Positions 39,001 through 49,600 of a stretch of 64,000 bases of DNA are shown here, one piece after another; the first letter of the stretch is position 1; each line of letters begins with the position of its first letter. The notes under the pieces were generated by a model. It did no database searches. It was not told where the DNA came from and worked only from the letters and a program-made list of their open reading frames with translations. The DNA comes from Haliclystus octoradiatus (taxonomy: Eukaryota; Cnidaria; Staurozoa; Stauromedusae; Haliclystidae), in NCBI GenBank assembly GCA_916610825.1, contig OU744449.1:12035520-12099519 (forward strand), given 5' to 3'. A program made the position numbers and the translations under genes.

Positions 39001-39297
39001 AATCTTTGCAGAAACGCTATAATAATTTGCAATAGTGAATAATAGAATGACCCATGTTTTGATAATTTTATAACTATATAGTGAATCAATATTATCTTAA
39101 TATGTTGTTATTTAGAAGCAACAGGGATAAATAGGTTCTTATAACAACTATGCTAAATAAAAAATAAATAAAAATATATATATATATATATACAAATATC
39201 GAATAACAACATAATAATATTAAATAATACTTACCACACACCTGTATCTATGTAAACTGGTATATTGGTATTAAATCAAAACAAACAAACAAACAAA

Positions 39298-39393
<96 letters not shown>

Positions 39394-42050
39394 TTATTGA
39401 GAAACCTTTAAGCTGTATGGCGTTTTTTCAAAGGGCTCATACATAATAAAATTAAAATAGTTACGAACATAATTACAATATAGACAAAAAAGTGGATTAG
39501 TGAATGATTAACCTTTACATGCTAGATTTGATTTACATAATTTTTGGAAAAGCCTATACAGTGATATCCTTTATTGAGTTTTATCGACATGGAGTAGTGA
39601 AACCTGTTTATACAGTAACAGCTATCTATAAAATCTACAATCTATAAAAGCTACAATGACCGTTATCAACAGGTAGTCTTTACATATAGGTCGATTCAAT
39701 AGAACATTGTAATGTTTTTCATATGTTACTGTCCGAGTTACCAGATTAGCAACATGACATCTGCTATTGGTCGCCAACGCCAGATGTCTTTTGTAGGTCA
39801 CATCGAGAGATCAAAGAGGTATGCCCCTCAACCCCTGCATGACATCCTTCACTGGCAACCAAAGGAGATGTTTCGACAGGGCTATGGGCAAGTGGTATCT
39901 TTCCATAATGTTTTTTATCGTGAATTGTCTTATTTACAAGTTTCTTTATCAGCTATGCCTGACAGTGATTTGTGGCATTCTTTGTCTAGAAATATGTTAG
40001 GCGTAAGAGGGACGCACATTCTTATAATAGGTTTGACTGTGAATTTTGATGGAGGCATGAAGCATGTTGGAGATGGAGCAGGCAAACATGGTAGCTCAGA
40101 AATTTTTAAATATGTAAAGCAGAAAAAGGTGAATTTAAAATGACAATTACTCAGTATTTCTTGTATTATGAAATACTAGGAGTTGGTAGGCCTAGATATG
40201 AGATGATGTAGGCTACATACACTACCAACACTGAAATCATGAAAATACCATAAATTTCACACTTTTGCATGATTATGGTGTCATTAGTGAGAGGTGTTGG
40301 TATATTGGGACAGAGTGAAAATGAAAATAAGGCGTAACGTTTATTCTAGCCTAAAGTCTATTCTAAAGTATGATACTTATGTGCAATTCGGGTAAGTGAA
40401 ATTCCCGCTTATCTGTAACCTGGCTTTGAAACCCGTCAAACAACTTTCTGGTCAAGTCCTTGGTAAACAATTTCGGATAACTGCAAATTCGGATAAATGC
40501 AATGAAAACCGTGGGCAATTTTGACTTGCACTTAAGCGGGTTACACTGTATCATTAATTTTATAAGAAAGTCACTCAACAATTGGTTAGTCGTTGTTTCG
40601 CTGTTTGTTGTGTTTTACTGTTGATATTTATTTTCAGAAATAATTATTATACAGTGTAGCAGATCAAATCAATTGAAATATTCAATGATAATGAAGTGAA
40701 TATTAACTTGGCGAAGATTGAAGTAATTTTGTTAGAAAATGAAAAAAATAGAGCGGCTGAGCCCGCTAAAGCTTCAGGCAAACGCTCACGACTTTTACGC
40801 GGAAAAATCGTTCCTCTTTTGAGGAGATATTGCAAAATGGAAATTTATCAAGGGTGGCTACTTGCTTACGACAAAGTTTCAAAAATCTTTAGAGTAAACA
40901 TGTTCAGGGTCAATCCCAGTCAACATTTTTCTTTACGCAGTATTTCCAGATATTAATATGGCGAGTAATATTATTCTTTAATGTGCCTTTTTACGATACA
41001 AAGACATATATAACAGATTGTGAAATTAATTGCTAAGTTCATTTGCTTTTCTTAAGCATAATAACAGATTATACACGGAAGAACAAATGTTTGATTTTTT
41101 TAATTCAAGTTGCGCACGTAGCTAGAAATTCCAAGAATATATTTGCGCCTGCGTCGTACTGTCTCTGATGTCATACTAACCAAATTAGACAGAAGCAGCG
41201 TAGTAGACGTGGAATACATTCTACTACTTCCTGTCGACAACAAAAAATCGCAGCATATATTTAAATGCATTTAAATTTTTTGAGACAAATTTTCAGAGCT
41301 TACGACAAGCTGCGACAATTCCCAAAAATCTTGAAAGTGGCTAAACGCTTGCGATTTTGCCGCTTTTAGCAAAAACGTGCAAAAGTTGTGAGCGTTTGCC
41401 TGTGCTTAAAGATTACGAGAAAATTATCTAATTTCATGGTAAAATTTTATTTTCAATTTGTGTAGGCTATCAAAATACACTATAGTGGAAACATATATCA
41501 TTTGAAAGCTCGGACCATCTAGTTTTCATTTTGTATGTTTCAAAAAGCAAAATATAACAGTTTTTTTAATAATTATTAAGAAAATGTTTGGGGCAAATTT
41601 TCAATGTGAGCCCCAAATTTAAAAAATTAAAACCTCACCTATACACCCTACAAAAATAAATCATGAGTTCACGACTGTAAAATTTACATTTTTGTTCAAA
41701 TGTTGCTCTTAGGCTACCAGTCACTGTTGACCAGTCAAGGTTATTCCATGGAGTGGTGTATTATGTTACATGCATAGGCCTAGCCTAGGATCAGGCCTAT
41801 ACATTTTTGTGTGTTTGTGGCGAATATTTGAAAAATTTGGGCGTTGCATTGAAGTTCAATAGGCTAGAACTTAACAAATGAATCTGGAGTCTACCTGGAG
41901 TGTCACTTTATAATTTTGACTGGACCTCATACCCACAAAATAAATTTGCTTGGATGGTTTGGCCTTACCTAGCAATGAAACGCATAGTGCTCCAACTGAA
42001 GAAGATATCATTTGTTGAGTTGCAGTGAGTGACGTTGAATTCTTATCCAT
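18095..42050 (-). CDS. SLC25A40: SLC25A39/SLC25A40-type mitochondrial carrier (glutathione importer family)
   Basis: Eleven exons join in phase to 347 codons plus stop: 42050..41969, 38704..38651, 35382..35252, 27144..27077, 26060..25936, 23604..23527, 22519..22421, 21816..21725, 20575..20500, 18619..18536, 18249..18095. The three carrier repeats show [13 protein letters not shown] (29-41), [12 protein letters not shown] (161-172) and [11 protein letters not shown] (250-260). [16 protein letters not shown] and [20 protein letters not shown] are hallmarks of SLC25A39/40. Members import glutathione across the inner mitochondrial membrane. The first matrix loop has cysteines at 48, 52, 60 and 74, matching the four-cysteine loop that in SLC25A39 binds an iron-sulfur cluster and links stability to glutathione. 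The loop sequence [14 protein letters not shown] is closer to SLC25A40. The gene spans 24 kb because its introns are full of transposon debris. Confidence 0.95.
18700..18850. repeat. GGATCC-rich inverted repeats (intronic)
   Basis: Words such as AGCCGGATCCAGATCGAATC and GATTCGATC-like inversions recur in both orientations. It is probably a decayed small repeat in the intron between exons 18619 and 20500. No ends are defined. Confidence 0.35.
18973..19107. mobile_element. 135-bp foldback (inverted arms of about 46 bp)
   Basis: The left arm begins TGGGTTCTATGATACCAACA and the right arm, read on the other strand, begins TTGGGTTCTCTGATACCAAC. Both continue through GGATGTTG and GAGACAC to GAAAG. 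It is non-coding and lies in an intron of the SLC25A40-type gene. Confidence 0.75.
19232..19355 (+). mobile_element. Ribozyme-bearing dispersed repeat, copy 1
   Basis: About 120 bp is shared with 49030..49152, including GCGCGATGCCTGAC, GAGCTACGACATCAGAAAGG-like sequence and the hammerhead motif. A small hairpin TCAGGC-GCGAT-GCCTGA precedes the ribozyme. Copy 2 keeps it with a G-U wobble. It is possibly a fragment of a retrozyme-like or Penelope-type retroelement. Confidence 0.75.
19303..19347 (+). ncRNA. Type I hammerhead ribozyme, intact core
   Basis: The elements occur in order: stem I GGTCT (19303..19307), core CTGATGA (19308..19314), stem II GTTCC with loop TTGGCA and GGAAC (19315..19330), core GAAA (19331..19334), a minimal stem III CACGTG (19335..19340), then TC with cleavage predicted after C19342, and stem I return AGACC (19343..19347). 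All invariant core positions are present and both main stems are perfectly paired. The very short stem III resembles metazoan retroelement hammerheads, which are thought to act as dimers. On the plus strand it is antisense to the SLC25A40-type gene, within an intron. Confidence 0.85.
19634..20204. mobile_element. 571-bp inverted-repeat element, copy 2, perfect 6-bp target duplication
   Basis: The ends are CCATAGAATTACACAGACTG and the inverse of CAGTCTATGTAAGTCTATGG. It is flanked by AGCTCG at 19628..19633 and 20205..20210. Internal sequence is about 90 percent like 1816..2382. It is non-coding. A consistent 6-bp duplication in two copies excludes TA, TTAA and 8-bp families. Dada-type elements make 6-7-bp duplications, but the superfamily is not proven here. 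Confidence 0.85.
20690..21110. mobile_element. Possible hAT-like repeat rich in ATCCGATCC
   Basis: The left edge contains TAGAGGTGAAC and the right edge, read inverted, TAAAGTTGTGCAAATCC, both similar to hAT ends. Between them ATCCGA words recur in both orientations. No matching 8-bp flanks were found, so the limits are approximate. Confidence 0.4.
22735..23197. mobile_element. pogo/Tc1-like 463-bp element, TA target duplication
   Basis: The ends are CAGTCGAACTCGGTTAATAT and its inverse with one mismatch, flanked by TA on both sides. The interior repeats AATATCCC. It has no transposase frame and sits in the intron between exons 22519 and 23527 of the SLC25A40-type gene. Confidence 0.85.
24110..24950. 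repeat. 104-bp minisatellite
   Basis: GATAGAAAATTTCAAAAGAT recurs at 24364, 24468, 24572, 24676, 24780 and 24884, exactly 104 bp apart, with more diverged copies from about 24110. Each unit also shows a two-part structure with AATTC-CAA and ACTCTTCAGAATGCCTAAA segments. Open frames in the array are artefacts of the periodicity. Confidence 0.93.
25507..25687. mobile_element. GTTCATGAAC-rich foldback element, copy 1
   Basis: Dense repeats of the palindrome GTTCATGAAC lie between ends CCTCTGAAAAAAAAGTTCAT and an inverse ending in ACAGGGG. Copy 2 at 36793..37007 has the same design. Confidence 0.65.
27408..28530 (+). mobile_element. Dispersed repeat, copy B (inverted relative to 6190..7265)
   Basis: It carries plus-strand frames parallel to copy [21 protein letters not shown] at 27629, and [20 protein letters not shown] within the open frame at 27859..28059. 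It is directly followed by piggyBac-like fragments, so it may represent the 5' part of a decayed element. The assignment is uncertain. Confidence 0.65.
28880..29640 (+). pseudogene. piggyBac-like (PGBD) transposase remnant
   Basis: Fragments in order match the piggyBac transposase core: [20 protein letters not shown] then AGQSGMIYD (about 28990..29090), a second partial copy of [19 protein letters not shown] (29221..29283), and [19 protein letters not shown] (about 29480..29535). The YxPxKPxKWGxK block and the LPSEKDxKKKGRG-like block are typical of the family. Frameshifts and stops separate the pieces, so it is not functional. It lies in the large third intron of the SLC25A40-type gene. Confidence 0.8.
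29870..31070 (+). pseudogene. DIRS-type retrotransposon remnant (RNase H and tyrosine recombinase)
   Basis: [49 protein letters not shown] and NIIADHESW are RNase H motifs of DIRS-like elements. They are followed by [20 protein letters not shown] and AVDAFSISW. Then the recombinase N-terminal region appears ([39 protein letters not shown]). Breaks: a TGA where Trp of the GWG motif is expected (near 29984), a frame change near 30250, and TGA near 30856. Only the C-terminal half of pol and the start of the recombinase survive. Confidence 0.88.
31071..32740. other. Intronic AT-rich stretch, nothing recognised
   Basis: Part of the large third intron of the SLC25A40-type gene. It has short open frames without recognisable motifs and no repeat shared with other parts of the window that I can see. 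Confidence 0.35.
32741..33970 (-). pseudogene. P-element/THAP9-like transposase remnant
   Basis: Read on the minus strand, three consecutive frames form one broken coding region: [19 protein letters not shown] with [20 protein letters not shown] (33970..33569), [20 protein letters not shown] (33572..33003) and a C-terminal piece (33031..32741). The [15 protein letters not shown] block is characteristic of P-type transposases related to THAP9. One break coincides with a GAAA microsatellite at 33583..33610; another is near 33020. The N-terminal THAP domain is missing, so it is non-functional. Confidence 0.75.
33985..34631 (+). pseudogene. 3' end of a non-LTR retrotransposon (CR1/L2-like)
   Basis: [40 protein letters not shown] and, after a frame change near 34260, [18 protein letters not shown] are the usual reverse-transcriptase tail of Jockey/CR1-type LINEs. 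The fragment ends in tandem CAATC/AATC units (34612..34630), as expected for a CR1/L2-like 3' terminus. It is truncated at the 5' side directly against the P-element remnant. Confidence 0.82.
34632..35251. other. Intronic spacer
   Basis: No gene or clear repeat, apart from a CTCTAGAAATAGAG hairpin at about 35071..35084. It lies between the LINE tail and exon 35252..35382 of the SLC25A40-type gene. Confidence 0.35.
35687..35863. mobile_element. 177-bp near-perfect hairpin element
   Basis: Two arms of about 82 bp (35687..35769 and 35782..35863) are inverted copies, beginning ATAGTTGATAATAGTCAAAA and ending TTTTGACTATTTTCAACTAT. One diverged single arm is at 8203..8285. Each arm contains CTGATGATCGCTTAGGCGTG followed by AAAC, or a variant of it. 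Confidence 0.85.
36793..37007. mobile_element. GTTCATGAAC-rich foldback element, copy 2
   Basis: The ends are CCCCTGCAAAAAAAATCC and the inverse of GAACTTTTTTTCGCAGGGG. The interior is dense in GTTCATGAAC. It belongs to the same family as 25507..25687. Confidence 0.7.
37241..38042. mobile_element. 800-bp foldback element
   Basis: Arms 37251..37575 and about 37715..38032 are inverted copies at roughly 85 percent. Both arms, read toward the outer ends, encode the same short frame ([12 protein letters not shown]). A long palindromic non-coding element is the simplest reading. It lies in the intron between exons 35382 and 38651. Confidence 0.8.
38902..38930. repeat. CAT microsatellite, about 10 units
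   Basis: Uninterrupted CAT repeats. Confidence 0.9.
39278..39393. repeat. AAAC then 32-unit CAT microsatellite
   Basis: An AAAC run is followed by 96 bp of perfect CAT repeats (39298..39393). It is intronic to the SLC25A40-type gene. Confidence 0.95.
39712..40143 (+). pseudogene. Possible LINE-like C-terminal fragment
   Basis: An open frame of 143 codons contains [20 protein letters not shown], resembling the RRLxFFGHIxR segment found after reverse transcriptase in some LINEs. Later codons also fit loosely ([16 protein letters not shown]). The match is weak and the flanks show no element ends. Confidence 0.4.
40775..41402. mobile_element. 628-bp terminal-inverted-repeat element
   Basis: CAGGCAAACGCTCACGACTT at the left is mirrored by AAGTTGTGAGCGTTTGCCTG at the right with one mismatch. 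The flanks share only GCTT, so the target duplication is unclear. A short open frame at 40696..40956 straddles the left end and is probably spurious. Confidence 0.65.
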
Positions 42051-43603
42051 GTTAAAATATCTTTTGATTTATAATGCCAAGAAAAATTGCAATATAAAAG
42101 CATTGGGAATTATTTATGAGGTGAAAACTCTTGTCTGTATGCCAGGCTGTAAATGAATGCATGCATGCACTTGCAGCAAAGAAAACTAGCGACCAAAATA
42201 AATCAAAGCATAAACCAAAGTTGTTCTATGTCTAGCAAATTAATATCATGCAGTCTCCATTTTTTAATGCGAATTTATTTGCTATAGTACGATTAGTAGG
42301 CATATGAATCACTTTTAAGAAATTGTTACAATTCTATTTCTAAAGTTAAGTCACACTCGCACAATCCGCGTGGAAGATGACAGTAACTTGTTGTTGAAAT
42401 GCTTAAAATCTCAACTGAGCATGCGCGGTGCATTACGTAACTTTGGAATCGGATTAAGGATCGGATCGAGAAGAGTTCGAAATAGTTTTTGAACGAGCAG
42501 GAAAGGCTGATTCACATAATAGAATTTCAAATAAAATTTAGTGAACATTGAAACTCTGTTGAGATGTTTACAAAAAAACTTTGAAAAAGTACATGAAACT
42601 ATTTGAATGTATCCAACAATCAATTTTCCTTCCAAATTTTGTTTTTGTGGTTGCGACTTTGAGCTGAGAGCCAATGTAATACCCCTTCATGATAATACTT
42701 AATTAATAGGTATTCAACATAGTTTATGGTATTCAATAAATAGGGTTGGCATCATACGAGAAGCGAAGACTTACAAAGAGAAAACATACACAATATATAT
42801 TACTATCTCAAGGTTGTAATTTGCAATTTTGCATGTATATATTTGAATGATCAATACAACAATAATTATCACCATAAGAAACAAACAAAGCAATATTTAG
42901 CATAAAGATATTACCCTTTAAAACATTAATCCATTTTATACAATACAGGTATGACCCCAAGATTTAAATTATTATTAGATTGCAGAAAAAATTATCCATT
43001 CGTATGTCAACTGTAAATATATATATATCAATACAATTAACAAACATTAAAAGTAACAATCGTAAAAGTTAAAACGATTGATGATAGTGTGACGTCTTAG
43101 TACATATAGTGAGTCACTTTATTTGGTTCTTCTTGTCAAAGGTTTATATATATTATAGTCTTGATCTTTCGAGCGTACAAACAATTTGCTGTATTTCATT
43201 TGTTCTAGTTAAAATTTTAAACTAGTATATAGTTGGACAATTAGTCATCTGTTAATTATTATCTGCGTAAAGACAACATATTTATAAAGCATACTATCTC
43301 TGTATATCGACATAATATACTAATAATGTCTTCATGATTCTATAGCAAAGATTCATGTGCTATTTCGAGTCACAATAAATTTCATTAACAGAGTTTCAAA
43401 AAACAGAAACTGCTTAAATGTGTGCCCTATGGCAAATGCCCAAATTTGATACCCGAATTACTGTGTGATATGAAAATTCACATAATTTAGGTTTTCTTCT
43501 TCATTTATATTTTCCATCTTGATGAGTCAACTGTGTGTTGACAGAGGGTAGATGTCTGATTTTGATGATGCACATCTGGTGACTTGAGATTCTTATTTAT
43601 TAA
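42051..43603. other. Intergenic spacer between SLC25A40-type and MEIOC genes
   Basis: It contains the upstream region of the SLC25A40-type gene, including the promoter if transcription starts nearby. AT-rich; no exon recognised. Both neighbours are on the minus strand, so this also holds the MEIOC 3' UTR. Confidence 0.4.
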
Positions 43604-46600
43604 CTATGATTTCTCTAAACTTCTTTCCAGATTTGAATTATTTTCTATGTTGTATAGCCAATCGTCATCAACATGAAGCATTTGCATGGCACAACAAACA
43701 ATTGCTCTTGCAGACCGGGTATGACCAAAGAGATCTTGAACAACATGTGATAATGCAAGGAGGTCTAAAAATACATAAACAGATTCAATGATGTTAGAAA
43801 AGGAAAAGGAAAGTAAACAAAATGTTTCCCAACATCAGATAATTTTCATATCCCATCTTGTATCAAATGAGCAAGATGTACAACAGATGTTTTATTACTT
43901 GTAATTTAGTTTGGATTACATGTTCAACCAATAGAAAGTTGAGATGAGCTTTGAGGAGCTTTCAAAATAGTTAACTGAAAATACTTATAAAATATATTAG
44001 CATCTTATGTTCAAATGCAAAATGCAAGGTTGATCAATGGTTGCTTACAACAGATGGATTTTAAAAATGTGTGCCATGATGTGCTTCATGTTCAGTGTAA
44101 CACATTATCACAAAAAACTGCCGAATAGCTCCCACAGAGTTTTCTCTGCGATATTGTCTTATACTTCCAAAGGGAAAACCGGGGGATAAAAGTAAAATGC
44201 ATGCTTTTAATCCCGATGGAGAACAATAGAGTTGGAAATAAATATGTTTAATTTTCAGAAATGCTGATAACAATTGAACAGTGTCACGACTCATTTGAAG
44301 AAGTTTCCTCCAACTTCAGGATTATCATGTCTTGTACAAGTAACATATCAGCAGCGTACAAAAAACGTTGGGGTACCGGAATCTAGGATAGAGGTATGAC
44401 CTAAATTAACCAAACATCAGAAGTTTGTAGTTTTTGTAAAACAAATTTAGTAGGATTTCTGTAGAAATTCTGGCTTCAAAAAACTTTTCCAATTCCGAAG
44501 CTAGATCTCAATATTGTGCTTATAGGATTAGGATAGGAACAATGCCATGGTAAATCCGTATATATTTACGTCTATTTTGAGAATGGTTTTGAATGAGTAG
44601 CACAAGCTAAAGCTACTGCCGCGGTTGATGTTTTGCATTCCACTGAAATTAGAAATTGTTTTAATAAAGATATTTATTGTTTCTTTTGGTACGTTTGTGG
44701 GGCGAAATTCAGAAGATTCTTCTAGGAAAAACTCATAATCTCGGAAGGTAAAACCTTTTCTCGTATCCAGCATATCAGTTGACCAATTATCAAATAGAAG
44801 AGCCTACACCGTCAAATGTAATTGATATTGTTTGTATTAAGTTCCGTACCTTTGACAGCATATGATTTAGAGCCATAGCCAGAGCTGTTATGGCTGTTAG
44901 CAATTTCATCTTTACGAGTCATTTGTAGTTCTTTGATACAAGCAAGCCATTGATCCAGAGCAACACCAACATTTGAATGCATAGGTGATCGACTAAGACG
45001 TTCAATCCGACCAATTAATGATTCAACCTAAAACAAATATACCTGTTCATTGTAGCCATTGTGTCAAAAGTTAATATCTTTATTTCAGAAGGATATAAAG
45101 AAAATTTGTAAATAAATGACATTTTTCTGATTTATAGGACAAACCTCAACAACAAAAATTCAGAAAAAAAAAGTTGAAATTGCTGCCAAATTCAAGAAGG
45201 CAATATAATTGAATTATAGCCTGTTGATTGCTTATACAGTAGATATCAGAGTCATCTATTTACAAGAGTTGGGACACTTCTGCCATTTTTGTATCTTTTT
45301 GCCTGGACCCGAGCACGTTTTTAACAGTGCGCATGTGCAGGAGAATGTTGTGTGTTTTTTTCAGCCATATTGTATTGTATTTTTTCGCGCGTTTCACTTG
45401 AAATGATTGAGAACCTGTTTCCAAAAGAACAAAGATGGCATCCAAATATCACGTGACTGGCATCTGTCCAATTGGAGACGATAGCGGCACATGAAAGCGT
45501 GTCCCAACTCTTGTAAATAGATGGCTCTGGTACATATAGCTGCACACACTATTGCAGTACTATTTCTGATTATTTCCATAAGTACGGTAGCTGGATTCCA
45601 TACATGCACAATGCACATGTTTAAGGTTAATTAGAAAATTCATTCAAGGATTGTGAGTGCATTAGTTCACTACACACTTTGCATTCAATTGGAACAGACT
45701 AGCGCTAGCGTATTGATAGAAGTGATCTATATACAAAGATGAGTACTTTTAACAACCCCAGTGTCATTTAGTAATCAGATTATTTGTTTTACAATTGTAT
45801 TTGTAAAACTCAAGAAATTTATGAATGATCTTCTAGTGACTTAATTGGCTAACTCCTGTGTTTTGATAACACAAGCCAAAAAACAACTTTGTAATCATTT
45901 ATTCATTTTAGAGGACCCTTTCTAACCATATAGTAGTGATACAGTACTACATCTCTTAGTATTCTAGTAACTGAATTAATCAAGTAAAATCTGATTCAGA
46001 GTCATTGTGTACTCAAGTCTATCACCCTGTATTAAATAGACACACATTCATCAATGACAAATGAGACCACATAAACCGGTAGTAATTTTGTCTTGCAGTT
46101 TGAAATTCTATTGGGTAAATACTAAAATAGGCAGTATGCTGTATTTCATACTGTACATATACAAATCTCAAAATGAAATTTACCTATAGAAATTAATTCC
46201 TTTTGATTGTCTAGATAGATGTTACTATCAGTTAATTTTCAGTGTTAATTAATCACATTTAAAGATAATAATACATTTGATTACCTTATTGTGTTCTTTG
46301 GTTTGATCAACAATCATACGATCAACACGAGTTGGGTTTGGAGGTAGTCTTGGCATATGACTTGAGCCGCTCGATGATGGGCGGCGTGGAGGATATACTT
46401 TTGATAGTTCTTGCTCGGCCTAGAAATAAAAATACATGATGATGCAATAATTATAATAATGTTAACTTAGTAGGTTAAATATATTAATTCCTTTGCAAAA
46501 GGCAAAACATAAATATAATGCCAAATGCTGGTTAAGTTCTCTGTTACTCAGAATTTTTTCATGATAGCGCTCATCAAACGGTTTTACTCATATGAAAAAA

Positions 46601-49600
46601 TATTCCTAAATGCACCAACGATATATACAAGTTTACATCGCTATTTTTTATTGTTAATCATGTAATAAAAATATAGGCTTATTGTATTCATTATAGTTTC
46701 TCGAATCAACTTAGGCTGGGGTTATATCGGCACACCGAACTCAATTCAAATTAGGTGCGACACCAAATAGCATTAAATTTGCATAATTTGTGGCTATATA
46801 GATGAACCAAATGTCGAAGATCTTTAAAAACTGGCCAAAATGTCACGTGATAGGAAGTGGTTTACTTGGAAATATACCGCATGGTTTGAAACCAGAGTAG
46901 GTCTATTTTGTTTCCATTATTATTCACTTTCAGCGATCTTTCCGTTCTATTTTGCCTATCAACAGTTTGAAACTTGAAATGAAGTAGGAATCTCAAAGGT
47001 TAGCAAGAATTTTACGGGAAACAGCTTTTGTTCTAACAAAGTATAGTACTCAGAGCAAAGTAAATTCGAATTTCCATTATAATAACATATTATGATAAAA
47101 GCGATCCCAATTCTAGTGCTGGTGCATTGTGATTGGCTAAAACAAAACGTTTTAAATGGTTTAAATCATGATTTTGAAAAACATCAGCTTCCCTTTCAAT
47201 CATATAAACAAGTCACCATAACAACCTCCCGAAAGTGATGTTCTTACCATTGCATTGCCATGGAAACATCTTTTAAAATAATTTATGATTTGCACATCCC
47301 CCGGTTTATTGTCATATAAGGTAGATATAGGAGCTCAGTCACGGCACCGTGATTCAAATGTATTTAGTTTGGTGCAATGATAGCTCGCTCGTATAACGCG
47401 GCGATGAATTTAATTCATGGAGAAGAGCTCCGCAAGTCAAGGCTCAACGTGCCGAGCTAGCTCGACGCACCAAATGATTTTTGAGGAATTTTGATGAACT
47501 GAATGGTGTTATACGAAGCGCGCTATCATGAGATTTAATTGGAATGAATGAATCAATTGAGTTCAGTGCCTCCATATAACCCCAGCCTTACTTGATCATA
47601 TTCTTTCAACATCTCTTCTGTTCAAATAAAGATAAATCTTGGTAATGACTTTATATTTCTAATGTAACTGGTTTGGTCTTAATTATCTTATCGTGTATCA
47701 TTTATTCCATCTACCGATCCTCTATTTTAAACTAAAAACTTTTTTAGACTACAATGAGATGTAAAGTCAATTGGTAATGAAGCAGCAATCTACATTATAT
47801 ACGTATAGGCATTTTAAAATCAAAGGATTTCGAAAAAATGGCTCAACAATGTGGACAATACATATATTTTACGGATAAACTCATAAACAGAGAAATAAAT
47901 ATAGCCTGATCTGCTGAATAGTAGAGATGATGTGTGTTACCTTTCTGCATTCTCTTTCGAGGTTACGTAATTGATCAAGACAGTCATCAAGACAACAACC
48001 AAGCTTCTCTGCAGCATGAACACGAAACACTTCACCATACTCTTTCCCATGACCATTATGATGTTTAATAATTCCATTCATAGGACGTGAATTGTGAATA
48101 ATTGGTTGACTCATACCATTGTATACATATGCTTTCCTATAGTCATGAGGATCATTAATGTAACCATTGGCACTATTCACGCGTTTCATGTAATGATTTT
48201 GATGCATATTCGATTGATTGTTATGTGAACGATGTTGTTTGAATGGTTCTTGAGACGATCGTAATGAATGGGGTAAAGACCTAGCTCTGTCCTTACAATA
48301 ATAATCCTCGAATCCAGCTGCATATGGTGGACTTTCTGTTACGTGATTAGCCATTGAAGTTGGGGCACTGCCAATAATAGCATTCTCAGATGGACTTATT
48401 CTTTGATCAATATCAGATTTATTCATAGATGTATCAAATGGATCAGTGTTATTTTGAAAATAAGGCATTCCTTCTTCACTGGGTGTTGATGGGTATGAAT
48501 CTCTCGGGGATGGTTTAGGTGACCAGATTTCGTGAATAATGCGATTACCAAGACCAGCTGGTGGCGGGGCACTATTATCATGCAGATCTAATGACAGATT
48601 GAAGCTTGATGAAAGTGACGCTGAGTTCACAGGCCATGATTCACTTCTTCCATACCTAACATAAGAGAATATAAACATAAAGCGTATATTGGGAATGGCA
48701 ATGTAAACGTTTAAATTAATTGGGAATACTCCAGAATAATATTTGTTTAGACCATACAAATGTTGCTTGTAAAATACAACAGTGGATGAATCATGTCAGA
48801 CCAATGGAAACTGAGTTAGGATGACTTATATGATCATATAGGCATACTGTTCCGAATATAGCAGAAATGGTTGCGGTTTAAGTGCTATTTATAAACTATT
48901 CTTCAATCCACATACCAGAAATAAAAACAATGTTGTTATCTTGGCTCATTTATCCGCCAGTCTCCATCCTCTAAGAAATATAGGTTCCAGAATGGTCATG
49001 CGGGACTGCAAATGCGGTATGCACAGAGGTTGTCATCATCTATACTATTATTCGAAAGCAGGACTTCGGGCGCGATGCCTGACGAGCTACGACATCAGAA
49101 AGGTCTCTGATGAGTCCCTTGGCAGGGACAAAACACGTGTCAGACCAGCCGCTTTATTAAGAATGGTTATGGTACAGTAAATTGTATATATTCTAACCTT
49201 GGGTTTCCATTGTGTTGTTCTTGTCCATTTGTTGTAAGAGGAAATTCACCTTGATCTTCAAGTATCTCATCATCCAACACAGTGGACAACAAATGAAAGG
49301 CGATATGTTTTTTGCTTTGCTCATTTTCACATGTCTGTTCATTATCACATGGTGGTATCATTAACGGAGGCACTTCTTCTTCAGCATTTGGACTGCTATG
49401 TGATAACGATGGAGATGTTGCCCCTTGTTGTAAGAACCTCAAATGAAATCCATTTGTTGGCTCTTCCATTCCGTTTACACTTGATTGGCATGGCTACAAA
49501 AGATAAACAGATGAAAAGTTGAAGCAAATGACTTTTAAATTAACATTTGAGAAAGTAGACTCATATAAGGGATGATAATAACAGGTGGAAAATAACATGC

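Noticed and set aside
39298..39393. Possible CRISPR-like array or coding His repeat in the CAT run
   Set aside because: It is a plain trinucleotide microsatellite inside an intron with no spacers.
40363..40581. Possible pogo-like element (right edge GGGTTACACTGTA)
   Set aside because: No matching inverted left end was found, so the element cannot be bounded.
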